In this document: piece by piece, positions 37,003 to 45,986 of the stretch
Position numbering within the stretch: the first letter of the stretch is position 1
Layout: every line of letters begins with the position of its first letter
Origin: Bacteroidia bacterium
Lineage (GTDB): Bacteria; Bacteroidota; Bacteroidia; Flavobacteriales; Flavobacteriaceae
Direction of reading: 5' to 3'
Assembly (NCBI GenBank): GCA_030431695.1
Contig: JAUIIU010000001.1
Span: forward strand, 124,001-188,000
DNA length: 64,000 nucleotides
Made by a program: the position numbers and the translations under genes
The notes under the pieces: generated by a model
The model's input: the letters and a program-made list of their open reading frames with translations, nothing else
Database searches by the model: none
What the model was told of the DNA's origin: nothing

Positions 37003-38358
37003 ATGATATACAGGACAGGAAGATACTCCGGATATTTAAGACCCATATCGTATATGATCGATTTGGGCATTATTCATTTCCTGGCCTATCATTTCTTTAG
37101 TGCGAGTTTTCATTTCATCAACTATATGGTATTCATTACCATCGCCTGGATCATCTTCTCGCTGCGCTCACATTTTTACGAAATATATCGCTATACAAGC
37201 CTTTCCACCATCTTCTCGCTGGTGGGTAAACAGGGCGTATTATTTGCCTTACTGGTGTTTTCGTTTTTTGGGTTCTACCGCGAACTCCAGGTAGACCCCT
37301 TGCAGATATTCAGGTATGTGCTGCTGGCTATACTGTATATCACCATTGTGAAGGTTGGTGTTTATTATTTACTGAAAAAGTACCGCGTTATTCTTAGGGG
37401 AAACCTGCGAAGGGTTGTGATCGTCGGACTTAACCAGAAGACGGATCAGCTACGAAAATTCTTCGACGACAACCCGGAGTACGGATACAAACTGTTGCGG
37501 ATCTTCGATGTGAGTGGTCCGGACAAGCAAACCATACAGGATTGTATCGATTACATCCACACCAATAATATAGACGAGATCTATTCCTCGGTGGGAGAAC
37601 TGAGCAATGAAGAATTACAGCAACTGATCGATTATGCCGACAACAACCTGAAGATCCTCAAATTCCTTCCGGATAACAAGGAAATCTACAGTAAGAAACT
37701 GGATTTTACCTATTACGGCTACCTTCCTATCCTCTCCATGAGAAAGATCCCTATCGAAGAGCCGTTCAACAAGTTTATCAAGAGAGGGTTCGACATTGTA
37801 CTTTCGCTAGTGATCATCGTAGGGATACTTTCCTGGCTCACGCCCCTGCTCGGCCTGATCATCAAGCTTGAATCCAAGGGCCCTATCTTTTTCAAACAAA
37901 AACGAAACGGACTCGATTACCAGGAGTTTTACTGCTATAAGTTCCGGTCCATGCGCCCCAACCCTATGGCACACCTCCACCAGGTTCAGAAGAACGATCC
38001 GCGGGTAACACGTATTGGCCGAATCATTAGAAAGACAAGTATCGACGAACTGCCTCAGTTCATTAATGTGCTGAAAGGAGAAATGAGCGTGGTAGGCCCG
38101 AGACCACATATGGTTAGCCACACTCATATGTACGCGGAGCGCGTGGATAAATTCATGGTGCGACACTTCGTGAAACCCGGAATCACCGGTCTTGCCCAGG
38201 TGAGTGGCTATCGGGGTGAGGTGGAAGACCAGAATCATATCATCAACCGGGTGAAGTACGACATCTTCTACCTCGAGAACTGGTCGTTGTTCCTCGATAT
38301 CAAGATCGTCTTCCAAACCGTATACAATGCTATCAAAGGAGACAAAAGAGCCTACTAG
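37003..38358 (+). CDS. Polyprenyl-phosphate hexose-1-phosphate transferase (initiating sugar transferase)
   Basis: A 451-residue inner-membrane enzyme of the WbaP/WcaJ family that transfers a sugar-1-phosphate to undecaprenyl phosphate, starting repeat-unit synthesis. About four hydrophobic segments at the N-terminus and a central nucleotide-binding-like domain (VVIVGLNQKTDQLRKFFDDN) precede the catalytic C-terminus. There, KRGFDIVLSLVIIVG is the membrane hairpin, FKQKRNGLDYQEFYCYKFRS the active-site region, and KTSIDELPQFINVLKGEMS with VGPRPHMVSH the conserved tail. The 3' end overlaps the following GT2 gene by 32 bases. Confidence 0.93.
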   Translation: MIYRTGRYSGYLRPISYMIDLGIIHFLAYHFFSASFHFINYMVFITIAWIIFSLRSHFYEIYRYTSLSTIFSLVGKQGVLFALLVFSFFGFYRELQVDPLQIFRYVLLAILYITIVKVGVYYLLKKYRVILRGNLRRVVIVGLNQKTDQLRKFFDDNPEYGYKLLRIFDVSGPDKQTIQDCIDYIHTNNIDEIYSSVGELSNEELQQLIDYADNNLKILKFLPDNKEIYSKKLDFTYYGYLPILSMRKIPIEEPFNKFIKRGFDIVLSLVIIVGILSWLTPLLGLIIKLESKGPIFFKQKRNGLDYQEFYCYKFRSMRPNPMAHLHQVQKNDPRVTRIGRIIRKTSIDELPQFINVLKGEMSVVGPRPHMVSHTHMYAERVDKFMVRHFVKPGITGLAQVSGYRGEVEDQNHIINRVKYDIFYLENWSLFLDIKIVFQTVYNAIKGDKRAY

Positions 38359-39136
38359 CGGAGAAACCACTCCACTTGTTTCCATTATAACACCACTTTA
38401 TAATGCCGAAGCTTTTATTGCCGAAACCATTGGCAGCGTTATGAAGCAAACCTATACCAACTGGGAACAGCTTATCGTGGATGATGCCTCTTCGGATAAT
38501 TCCCTGGCTATCGCGCTGGAGCTCGCAGCGAAAGAACCCAGGATCAGGATAGAATCTCTTTCCGAAAACAAGGGAGCGGCTTATTGCAGGAACAGGGCTG
38601 CGGAAATGGCACAAGGCAGCTTTATTGCCTTCCTGGATTCGGACGACCTCTGGCATCCAGAGAAACTGGAGCGACAACTCGCTTTCATGAAAAAAAATCA
38701 ATGCGATGTGTCCTTTACGAGTTACTTACACATTGATGAGCAGGGAAAACCCTTGAAGAAGCGGATCGTGGCCATGCCTGTGCTCAGCTATGGCAAACAA
38801 CACAAGAATAATTACATCGGTAACCTTACCGGGATGTATTGTGCCGGGCTCATTGGGAAGATCCCTTCTCCCGCCATTCGCAAACGCCAGGACTGGGCGG
38901 TTTGGCTTGAAGCTATCAAACGAAGTGGTAAACCGGCAATGGGGATACAGGAGGACCTTGCCTTTTACAGGGTTAGGAAGCACTCCATCAGTTCGGACAA
39001 AATGAAACTGGTTAAGTACAACTATCGATTTTACAGGCAACACCTGGGATATTCCTCACTGAGATCTGCATGGAGCCTATTGACCTTCTTTGCTGAGTAC
39101 TTCTTTGTCAGGCCGAAATACATTCAGAAATTATAG
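38327..39136 (+). CDS. Glycosyltransferase family 2 protein
   Basis: A 269-residue GT-A glycosyltransferase. LVSIITPLYNAEAFIAETI opens the fold, VDDASSDNS binds the nucleotide and AFLDSDDLWHPEKLERQL includes the DxD metal site. AVWLEAIKRSGK and the C-terminal helix resemble the teichuronic acid and capsule transferases such as TuaG. The ATG lies 32 bases inside the preceding gene. Its stop overlaps the convergent CapK-like gene by six bases. The acceptor and donor are unknown. Confidence 0.88.
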   Translation: MLSKETKEPTSGETTPLVSIITPLYNAEAFIAETIGSVMKQTYTNWEQLIVDDASSDNSLAIALELAAKEPRIRIESLSENKGAAYCRNRAAEMAQGSFIAFLDSDDLWHPEKLERQLAFMKKNQCDVSFTSYLHIDEQGKPLKKRIVAMPVLSYGKQHKNNYIGNLTGMYCAGLIGKIPSPAIRKRQDWAVWLEAIKRSGKPAMGIQEDLAFYRVRKHSISSDKMKLVKYNYRFYRQHLGYSSLRSAWSLLTFFAEYFFVRPKYIQKL

Positions 39137-40441
39137 CAAGGAAGTAAACTGCTTCAGTTTTCCTCTACTGCTTCGATCCAGCACATCCTGTCGCTCGAAT
39201 TCGAGGGTAAGGTCATTTTCCAGGTAGGTAAACAATGCTTTTCGGATGGTTTGAATTTCGGGTTCGGTGAGTTCCCGTTCAGAAACATAAATTATCCTGA
39301 ACTTGTCCGGAGCGGTTTGTTCCACCACAAACTCCTTCACATTTCCATCATCCTCGATCACGCTTTTGGTAACATAGTAGAACGTAAGCCCCGGAACCGT
39401 CTTACCCCCCGGTAATTTAGCCACATCATTGGTACGCCCTATCAGTTTCCGGAGTATTGGTTTCTTCAGGGTGCTGTCCGGGTGAATGATGCCCGTGTCA
39501 CCAATGTCGTAGCGGATCATCGGGTGGGCCTTGTTGTAAAGTGAAGTGATCACAATGCGACCCGCTTCTCCCTTCGGGACGGGATGATCATTCTCATCCA
39601 CAACTTCCACGTACAGCGTTTCACTGTTCAGCACGAACTCATCGAGTGAATTCGTAAAGGCGATGAGATCCAGTTCACTGGCCCCGTATTCATTGATCAC
39701 CGGCACACCAAAGGCTTTTTCCATAAGAGATTTATCACTATCGTACAACATCTCGGAGGTCACAATGCAATACTTCAGGGTAGGGCAAATGTTTTTCAGG
39801 ATCAAACCCTTGGAGCTTACATATTTTGCAAATAGAACTATGGAGCTTGTGTAGCCATTGATATGATCGAATTTTTTCCTTCGGAAGTGTTCCAGGAACT
39901 GTTTCAATTTTTCTTCGGAAAGATCGAAGATGGGGAAACGATACCGCTTACCCAGCCAGTCCTTCAGTCGCTCCTTCCGATAGCCACTGCCGTCCAGTGG
40001 AATTCCGTAGAACCTCGCTTGGTATGAATGGTGAAAATCTATCCCGTACCACCCGAACCTATCGTAGATCTCTGCCCAGGTAAGCGCGTGGCAGAACTTG
40101 TCCTTGGCGAAGATGAACGGATGGCCACTGGACCCGGAGGTCTTATTCACATAGACGGTTTTTGGCGTAAAACCGTTGCTGAGCCTGTCCGACAAAGGCC
40201 TTTGAAGATCACCTTTCTGCATTACCGGCACACGGTGCCAGCTGGATGCGGAAGCTCCCGGTGCGAAGGATTGGTAAAATGGATTTTCAGCTAGGTGAAA
40301 GGATAGGATATTCTCAAGGCGTGACTGAACATATCCCTCGTAATCCGCTTCGGGAATGGCCTGGATCTCTGCCAGGCTACGCTTTGCCTCCCTGATCGGG
40401 AAACCACTGAAACGGAGGGAAAGTTCGAATAAATTCAACAC
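39131..40441 (-). CDS. Phenylacetate-CoA ligase family (CapK-like) adenylate-forming protein
   Basis: A 436-residue member of the PaaK/CapK branch of the ANL superfamily, many of which sit in polysaccharide loci with no proven substrate. YVNKTSGSSGHPFIFAKDK near residue 97 is the phosphate-binding loop, NEYGASELDLIAF near 255 the adenylate motif, and YDIGDTGIIH with KLIGRTNDVAKLPGG near 335-360 the later conserved blocks. The start is a GTG at 40441. Transcribed convergently with the GT2 gene and divergently from purD. By context it may activate an acyl group, for example for acylating a sugar; this is inference. Confidence 0.82.
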   Translation of the reverse strand: MLNLFELSLRFSGFPIREAKRSLAEIQAIPEADYEGYVQSRLENILSFHLAENPFYQSFAPGASASSWHRVPVMQKGDLQRPLSDRLSNGFTPKTVYVNKTSGSSGHPFIFAKDKFCHALTWAEIYDRFGWYGIDFHHSYQARFYGIPLDGSGYRKERLKDWLGKRYRFPIFDLSEEKLKQFLEHFRRKKFDHINGYTSSIVLFAKYVSSKGLILKNICPTLKYCIVTSEMLYDSDKSLMEKAFGVPVINEYGASELDLIAFTNSLDEFVLNSETLYVEVVDENDHPVPKGEAGRIVITSLYNKAHPMIRYDIGDTGIIHPDSTLKKPILRKLIGRTNDVAKLPGGKTVPGLTFYYVTKSVIEDDGNVKEFVVEQTAPDKFRIIYVSERELTEPEIQTIRKALFTYLENDLTLEFERQDVLDRSSRGKLKQFTSLL

Positions 40442-40471
40442 AAATAATTAGGGCTTCAATTTACAAACAAT

Positions 40472-40479
40472 TATTTTTG
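40472..40479 (+). promoter_or_regulatory. Putative purD -7 box (TATTTTTG)
   Basis: TATTTTTG, fitting TAnnTTTG, ends 22 bases before the purD ATG. The -33 position has no clear TTTG. Confidence 0.5.
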
Positions 40480-40501
40480 AAGTCGAAACAAAACCACACC
40501 T

Positions 40502-41788
40502 ATGAATATTCTTATCCTCGGATCAGGAGGCCGCGAACACACCTTTGCACACCAGGTAGCCAAAAGCGAGAAATGCACAAATCTCTTCGTTGCCCCCGGT
40601 AATGCCGGAACAGGAGCTATAGCGACAAACTTAGCGATCTCGGTGAATGATTTTGACGCGATCCGCCAGGCGGTGCTCGAGCACAAAATAGACATGGTTG
40701 TAGTTGGACCCGAGGATCCCCTGGTGAATGGGATTGTGGATTACTTCAAAGCCGATCCCGATTTGAAAAATGTCATGATCATTGGTCCCTCGGCAGAAGG
40801 AGCGGAACTTGAAGGCAGTAAGGAACGCGCCAAGGAATTCATGTCCAGGCACAACATACCCACGGCGGCTTATGCCAGCTTTGACCGGGATAGCCTGGAT
40901 GCCGGAAAGAAGTTCCTCGAAACCCTGGAACCACCCTACGTACTCAAGGCCGATGGACTGGCAGCCGGGAAGGGTGTTCTCATCCTGGATTCGCTGGAGG
41001 AGGCCAAACAGGAGCTAGAGAATATGCTGGCCCATAGCAAATTCGGGGCAGCGAGCGCCAAGGTGGTGATCGAAGAATTCCTGGACGGGATAGAATTGAG
41101 CGTATTCGTGCTTACTGATGGGATGAACTACAAGGTCTTGCCGACAGCCAAGGATTACAAGCGAATAGGAGAAGGTGATACTGGTTTAAATACCGGTGGA
41201 ATGGGAGCTATTTCACCTGTTCCATTTGCCGATGAGGATCTCATGAAAAAGATCGAATCGCGAATAGTACTCCCTACAGTGAATGGAATTAAGGAGGAAG
41301 GTATCGATTACAAAGGCTTTATTTTCATCGGGCTGATCAAGGTGAACAACGAACCTTATGTTATCGAATACAACGTGAGAATGGGTGACCCCGAAACAGA
41401 AGTAGTGCTTCCAAGGATAAAAACAGACCTGGTTGAACTTCTTAAAGCAACCTCCAGGCAAGAACTTAACCGCCTGAAACTCGAAATTGATCCGCGATCT
41501 GCGACAACGGTTATGGTAGTCTCCGGCGGATATCCGGAAGCATATGAAAAGGGGAAAAAGATATCCGGGATTTCGGACATTTCAGGATCTGTCGTCTTTC
41601 ACGCAGGAACAGCTATTAAGGATGGACAGGTAGTGACCAATGGAGGACGTGTTATCGCGATAACTTCCCTGGGAGATGATTTCAGAATGGCACTAAAAAA
41701 ATCCTATCAGAACGTAGAAAAACTATCGTTCGACAGGATGTATTATAGAACCGATATCGGTTTTGATCTATCCCAGGAAGGAATGTGA
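40502..41788 (+). CDS. purD: Phosphoribosylamine-glycine ligase
   Basis: GAR synthetase, 428 residues, ATP-grasp enzyme of the second step in de novo purine synthesis, joining 5-phosphoribosylamine and glycine. MNILILGSGGREHTFAHQVA opens the N domain; VVGPEDPLVNGI, the ATP-grasp block KADGLAAGKGVLILDSLEEA, and EYNVRMGDPETEVVLPRIKTD with metal-binding acids are all present. Length is normal. The 3' end overlaps the convergent DUF6341 gene by 21 bases; no terminator lies between them. Confidence 0.97.
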   Translation: MNILILGSGGREHTFAHQVAKSEKCTNLFVAPGNAGTGAIATNLAISVNDFDAIRQAVLEHKIDMVVVGPEDPLVNGIVDYFKADPDLKNVMIIGPSAEGAELEGSKERAKEFMSRHNIPTAAYASFDRDSLDAGKKFLETLEPPYVLKADGLAAGKGVLILDSLEEAKQELENMLAHSKFGAASAKVVIEEFLDGIELSVFVLTDGMNYKVLPTAKDYKRIGEGDTGLNTGGMGAISPVPFADEDLMKKIESRIVLPTVNGIKEEGIDYKGFIFIGLIKVNNEPYVIEYNVRMGDPETEVVLPRIKTDLVELLKATSRQELNRLKLEIDPRSATTVMVVSGGYPEAYEKGKKISGISDISGSVVFHAGTAIKDGQVVTNGGRVIAITSLGDDFRMALKKSYQNVEKLSFDRMYYRTDIGFDLSQEGM

Positions 41789-41998
41789 CGTGGAAGAACG
41801 ATCTTCCTCTCCTTTGGAATTGACCTCTGCCAGTTTTCGCATCCAGTAGATAAAAGCTATAAATCCGATCGCCATAAACGTCCAGCTAATAACGTTAGAA
41901 CCCCACCAACTGTCATATTCCAAACTGCGCAGTGCATCATAGGGGTAGAACAGATAATCTACAAATAGCGTTTCAATTCCGTAAAATAAGTCACTCAT
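41768..41998 (-). CDS. DUF6341 family small membrane protein
   Basis: A 76-residue protein, MSDLFYGIETLFVDYLFYPY at its start, with WWGSNVISWTFMAIGFIAFIYWM as one hydrophobic helix, and a charged tail. It matches a short family found in flavobacteria next to purD that I recognise as DUF6341; it is often mislabelled as a uracil phosphoribosyltransferase because of a genome neighbour. Function unknown. ATG at 41998 is preferred to an upstream in-frame start because the -7 box lies at 42017. It overlaps the purD 3' end by 21 bases. Confidence 0.75.
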   Translation of the reverse strand: MSDLFYGIETLFVDYLFYPYDALRSLEYDSWWGSNVISWTFMAIGFIAFIYWMRKLAEVNSKGEEDRSSTSHSFLG

Positions 41999-42016
41999 AA
42001 CTGTATCTTTATACGG

Positions 42017-42047
42017 CAAAAATATAAATTAACCTCGATGCTGACAA
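42017..42047 (-). promoter_or_regulatory. Putative DUF6341 promoter (TTG-N20-TATTTTTG)
   Basis: On the reverse strand TTG (42045-42047) precedes TATTTTTG (42017-42024) by 20 bases. The -7 box is 18 bases upstream of the DUF6341 ATG. The -33 element overlaps the first codons of the divergent DUF6427 gene. Confidence 0.55.
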
Positions 42048-42961
42048 GATTTTTTGGGAAATCTAATCCGGTAAACTTCCTGATCCTGGGAGCGGCACTG
42101 GGTCTGAGCTATGCGGGGTATCATTTATACGTTTTACAGCCCGGATGGGACACGGCAAGTATCATTAAGCTTATCGGAATTCCTGTCCTCCTTGTTTTCA
42201 CAACTCTATTGCTCGATTTCATAGTTCGGAAGAACAACCTCACAAGGAAGAACACTCTGGCGGTTTTCTTCTTTGCCACCCTCACCCTGATGGTGCCTTC
42301 CATTTTTGAGAATTCAGACCTGATCATTGCCAACACCTTTTGCCTGTTCGCATTGAGGAGGGTTTTTAGTTTTACTTCGGAACGGAATTTGGAAAAAAAG
42401 ATCCTGGACGCTTCGCTGTGGATACTGGTGGCTTCTTTTTTTTACTTCTATTGCCTGCTTTTCTTTGTTGCTGTCTACTTTGCCATCCTGAGAAGCCCAA
42501 ACACAAAGTTCAGGCAACTGTTCATTCCTCTTATCGCTGCCGTAGGGGTTGTAAGCATTACCACCAGTATTTCCCTATTGTGGAACGATACCCTGAATTG
42601 GTTTAGTGATATCTCTCTATCCATTGGTCTCGAGGCGCCTGCATACAATCAATGGAAACTGCTTATCCCCGCCAGCCTAATCCTTACCGGAATCGTTTGG
42701 ATAATCTTCTACCGCCTGTTCAAGGTGTCGAGCATGATGCGGAAGGAGCGCCCCAATTTTGTGGTCCTGATCGTCATCCTGCTATCGTCACTTGGGGTCG
42801 CCCTGGCCGCTCCCATCAAGGACGGGAGCGAGTTGTATTTCATAATACCCCCTTTAGCAATTGGGATTGCAGATTATATTGAGAACAGCGATTCCTCCTT
42901 CCTGGGAGAGTTGGTCCTGTGGTGCGCGCTGTCACTTCCTGTTATCCTAGTCTTTCTTTAG
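42038..42961 (+). CDS. DUF6427 family multi-pass membrane protein
   Basis: A 307-residue integral membrane protein with about nine or ten predicted helices and short loops. It fits the DUF6427 family, found beside DUF6341 in flavobacteria; function unknown. I see no catalytic motif. It starts 39 bases from the divergent DUF6341 gene. Confidence is in the membrane nature and the family pairing rather than any role. Confidence 0.7.
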   Translation: MLTRFFGKSNPVNFLILGAALGLSYAGYHLYVLQPGWDTASIIKLIGIPVLLVFTTLLLDFIVRKNNLTRKNTLAVFFFATLTLMVPSIFENSDLIIANTFCLFALRRVFSFTSERNLEKKILDASLWILVASFFYFYCLLFFVAVYFAILRSPNTKFRQLFIPLIAAVGVVSITTSISLLWNDTLNWFSDISLSIGLEAPAYNQWKLLIPASLILTGIVWIIFYRLFKVSSMMRKERPNFVVLIVILLSSLGVALAAPIKDGSELYFIIPPLAIGIADYIENSDSSFLGELVLWCALSLPVILVFL

Positions 42962-42968
42962 GTTTAGG

Positions 42969-43001
42969 TTGCACGTAAACAGATGAAATGTAATACCTTT
43001 G
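42969..43001 (+). promoter_or_regulatory. Putative DUF4254/GT9 promoter (TTG-N22-TACCTTTG)
   Basis: TTG (42969-42971) is followed 22 bases later by TACCTTTG (42994-43001), within the range accepted for Bacteroidota promoters. The -7 box lies 44 bases before the DUF4254 ATG. Confidence 0.5.
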
Positions 43002-43045
43002 CAGCCGGAATACCTTGTTTACATAACGATTAAAATTGGAGTCAC

Positions 43046-43654
43046 ATGTTCAGTGAGAAAGCGAACCGTATTTTTCAGAAGGTAATAGAAACCTATCATA
43101 TTGAAGATAGTGTAGATCAGCCCTTCACCAATCCATACAACAATGAAGATGAATTGATCGAACACCTGCTCTATCGAAAATGCTGGATCGACACCGTTCA
43201 ATGGCATTACGAGGACATTATACGTGACCCGAATATTGATCCGGTTGCTGCCCTTAGTCTGAAACGCCAGATCGATGCTTCCAACCAGGATCGTACAGAT
43301 ACCGTGGAATATATAGACAGTTATTTCCTAGAGAAATACAGGGATGTTGTTCCTTCGGAAAATGCCACGATTAATACTGAAAGTCCGGCATGGGGGATCG
43401 ACCGCCTGTCAATTCTCGCCCTGAAGATCTATCATATGGACGAAGAGGCAAGCCGGACGGATGCCAGCCCGGAACATATTGCCGCATGTAAGGCGAAGCT
43501 GGATGTGCTGCTCGAACAACGAGTGGATCTGAGCAGTGCGATCGACCAGCTACTGGACGATATTTCAAAGGGGAAGAAGTATATGAAAGTATACAAGCAG
43601 ATGAAGATGTATAACGACGATGAGATGAACCCGGTACTCCGCAACCAGAAGTAA
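43046..43654 (+). CDS. DUF4254 domain protein
   Basis: A 202-residue soluble, mostly helical protein of the DUF4254 family, function unknown. LIEHLLYRKCWIDTVQWHYE and LKRQIDASNQDRTDTVEYID are the conserved parts. In this group it is commonly found next to a family 9 glycosyltransferase, and here one follows 60 bases downstream, so a link to lipopolysaccharide or other envelope glycan assembly is plausible. No signal peptide. Confidence 0.85.
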   Translation: MFSEKANRIFQKVIETYHIEDSVDQPFTNPYNNEDELIEHLLYRKCWIDTVQWHYEDIIRDPNIDPVAALSLKRQIDASNQDRTDTVEYIDSYFLEKYRDVVPSENATINTESPAWGIDRLSILALKIYHMDEEASRTDASPEHIAACKAKLDVLLEQRVDLSSAIDQLLDDISKGKKYMKVYKQMKMYNDDEMNPVLRNQK

Positions 43655-43714
43655 CGGCGAACTAAATCACAGTGCTGAGATCTTCTTATTAGGTTTTACG
43701 TCCTGAATTCAACT

Positions 43715-44746
43715 ATGGCACTGCCAAAACACATACTTGTAATCCGACTATCGGCTCTTGGCGATGTTGCCATGATGGTCCCTGTACTTCGAGTACTTAC
43801 TTCAAATTACCCCAAATTGAAGGTCACTGTTTTATCCCGGAAAAGATTTGCCCCCCTGTTTGCTGAAGTTCCGGGAGTTAGTTTTCTCGAGGCGGATGTT
43901 TACGGAAAGCACAAAGGGCTAGGCCTGTTCAAGCTGGCCGCAGAGGCCAGGGCCCAGGGAATCGACGCTGTTGCAGATCTTCATAACGTGATCCGTTCGA
44001 AGGTTATACGGACTTCCCTGAGGATGAAGGGACTGGCCGTGGCGTACATAGACAAAGGACGTTCCGAGAAAAAAATGCTTACTTCCGGGAATAGGAAGGA
44101 ATTACCTCAGCTCAAATCCACCCATGAGCGATACGCGGATGTCTTCCGAATGCTTGGGTTCAAAATAGACCTTGCAAAACACTCCTTCCCCAAACGCATG
44201 GATGTGTCGCCAAGGATTCAGCATTTCTTTGGCCCCGAACCCAGGAAAGCAGTTGGCATTGCTCCCTTTGCCGCCTATTCCAGTAAGATGTATCCACTTG
44301 AGATGACCAGGGAAGTGATCCAAAAGTTGGACGAAGAAGATCGCTGCAAGATCTTTTTGCTTGGAGCAGGCGCAGAAGAAACGGAACTGCTTAAGTCCGT
44401 TGCTGCGGAATTCAATAATGTGGAAAACCTGGCCGATCAACTCACCTTCGAAGAAGAACTCTCGCTGATATCCAACCTGGACCTCATGGTGTCTATGGAC
44501 AGCAGTAACGGGCACCTGGCCGCCCAGTTCGGGGTTCCTGTTATCACTCTATGGGGTGTTACTCATCCTTGCCTGGGTTTCAAACCGTTTGGCCAGCCGG
44601 AAGAGAATCAACTGCTTACCGATCGTGATAAATTCCCACTGATACCTACTTCAGTCTATGGTAATTCCTATCCTGTTGGTTATGAGAACGCCATGGAATC
44701 AATTCCTGTACAACGGGTAGTGGATAAGATATCCAGCTTCCTCTGA
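43715..44746 (+). CDS. Glycosyltransferase family 9 (heptosyltransferase-like) protein
   Basis: A 343-residue GT-B enzyme of the ADP-heptose:LPS heptosyltransferase family (GT9). ILVIRLSALGDVAMMVPVLR is the N-terminal signature, KAVGIAPFAAYSSKMYPLE is the start of the nucleotide-binding domain and VSMDSSNGHLAAQFGVPVIT the conserved donor-site helix. GT9 proteins usually add a core sugar to lipid A; the true donor in flavobacteria is often not heptose, so I do not assign a gene symbol. Convergent with the reductase gene, one base apart. Confidence 0.88.
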   Translation: MALPKHILVIRLSALGDVAMMVPVLRVLTSNYPKLKVTVLSRKRFAPLFAEVPGVSFLEADVYGKHKGLGLFKLAAEARAQGIDAVADLHNVIRSKVIRTSLRMKGLAVAYIDKGRSEKKMLTSGNRKELPQLKSTHERYADVFRMLGFKIDLAKHSFPKRMDVSPRIQHFFGPEPRKAVGIAPFAAYSSKMYPLEMTREVIQKLDEEDRCKIFLLGAGAEETELLKSVAAEFNNVENLADQLTFEEELSLISNLDLMVSMDSSNGHLAAQFGVPVITLWGVTHPCLGFKPFGQPEENQLLTDRDKFPLIPTSVYGNSYPVGYENAMESIPVQRVVDKISSFL

Positions 44747-44747
44747 A

Positions 44748-45797
44748 TTAAACGTCGTCGTAGTCTACCGTAAGTCTTGAAGTCAGCGGGTGCGCCTGGC
44801 AGGTAAGGATCAGGCCTTCATCAATCTCATCATCTGTCAGGATCTGGTTCTGTCTCATTTCGGCCTTTCCGTCGGTTATTCTCGCAATACACGTGCTGCA
44901 TATCCCTCCCTGGCAACTGTAGGGTGCATCCAGGCCGTGGTCAAGACAGGCATTAAGCACAGGCTGATCCCGCTTCATGATAAAAGTTTCGGTGTCTCCG
45001 TCCAGGATCACGGTTATCTCCGACTGGCCTTCGGCCACAACCTCCTTCTTATCTTTCGCAGGAGGTGTAAAAAGTTCGAACCGGATGTTTTCTTCGGAAA
45101 CACCACGTTCCAGTAGAAGTTCTTCAACAGTTCGGATCATAGGCTCGGGCCCGCAGAGAAAGTAGGTGTCGAAATCAACATTGGTAAATCTGTTTTTCAG
45201 CAGGTAATTTATATTGGACCGGTCTATCCTGCCAAACAGTCCCTTTTCCTCTTTGCGTCTGCTGAAAACAAACTCCAGGGCGAATCGATCCGGATAACGG
45301 ACCTCCAGCTCATGTAGCTCACCTGAGAACATGGTCTCTTCCATGGACTGGTTACCATACACTAAGGCAAAAGTGCTAAGCGGTTCTTCTTCCAGTACAG
45401 TCTTGACGATCGATAGCACGGGGGTGATGCCACTGCCTGCAGCAAAGGCCAGGTATCTGCCAGCTTTACCCGTATCGGGAGTCAGGGTAAATTTACCTTC
45501 TGGAGGCATAACTTCCAGTTTGTCACCGGTCTTGAGCCGCTCATTAGCATAGACCGAAAAGGCACCATCTTTTACCTTTTTCACGCCTACGCTCAAATTC
45601 CCGCTTCCCGTACTGCTGCACAGGGAATAAGGTCTTCTCATTTCTTCACCACCGGCAAAATACCGGATCGTAATATACTGCCCCGCCGCAAATTGGAAGG
45701 TGTCTCGGAGATCATCCGGGATATCGAAGGAGATTCGGACCGAATTCGGGGTGAGTTTTTGTACTTCTGAAACGGTTAGCGTATGGAAGTTCGACAT
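44748..45797 (-). CDS. Ferredoxin-NADP+ reductase-like flavoprotein with C-terminal 2Fe-2S domain (PaaE-type)
   Basis: A 349-residue FAD/NAD(P)-binding oxidoreductase with an N-terminal FNR module and a plant-type ferredoxin domain. RRPYSLCSS (about residue 55) is the flavin RxYS motif, AAGSGITPVLSIVKTVLEEE binds NAD(P), and CGPEPMIRTVEELL follows. The C-terminal CLDHGLDAPYSCQGGICSTC (about 280-300) plus a later LTCQAHP supply the four cysteines of a [2Fe-2S] cluster. It resembles PaaE-like reductases, but no phenylacetate-oxygenase partner is nearby, so a general electron-transfer role is more likely. Confidence 0.88.
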   Translation of the reverse strand: MSNFHTLTVSEVQKLTPNSVRISFDIPDDLRDTFQFAAGQYITIRYFAGGEEMRRPYSLCSSTGSGNLSVGVKKVKDGAFSVYANERLKTGDKLEVMPPEGKFTLTPDTGKAGRYLAFAAGSGITPVLSIVKTVLEEEPLSTFALVYGNQSMEETMFSGELHELEVRYPDRFALEFVFSRRKEEKGLFGRIDRSNINYLLKNRFTNVDFDTYFLCGPEPMIRTVEELLLERGVSEENIRFELFTPPAKDKKEVVAEGQSEITVILDGDTETFIMKRDQPVLNACLDHGLDAPYSCQGGICSTCIARITDGKAEMRQNQILTDDEIDEGLILTCQAHPLTSRLTVDYDDV

Positions 45798-45811
45798 AGA
45801 AAATATTTTGG

Positions 45812-45819
45812 CAAAAATA
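45812..45819 (-). promoter_or_regulatory. Putative reductase -7 box (TATTTTTG)
   Basis: On the reverse strand TATTTTTG matches TAnnTTTG 15 bases before the reductase ATG. The rest of the 189-base gap to sprE (45798-45986) holds only an isolated 22-codon ORF (45894-45962) and no clear sprE promoter. Confidence 0.45.
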
Positions 45820-45986
45820 CAAATCCTGAACTTTAAATAGCTAGGTGTGAAGCTGCAATATCACTGAATTTTCCGTGATTTAAAGGTACTGTTATGAAAA
45901 AGAAATGTATTTTTACCATCCGCTTTCAGTTTTACATACTAAAAGCGAAGGTTTTAAGTTAGAATATCATATAAACCGAAACAATT

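Noticed and set aside
45894-45962. A 22-codon ORF (ATG AAA AAG ...) in the gap upstream of sprE
   Set aside because: Too short and without a clear ribosome site or recognisable leader-peptide features. Could be a chance ORF in an A/T-rich gap.
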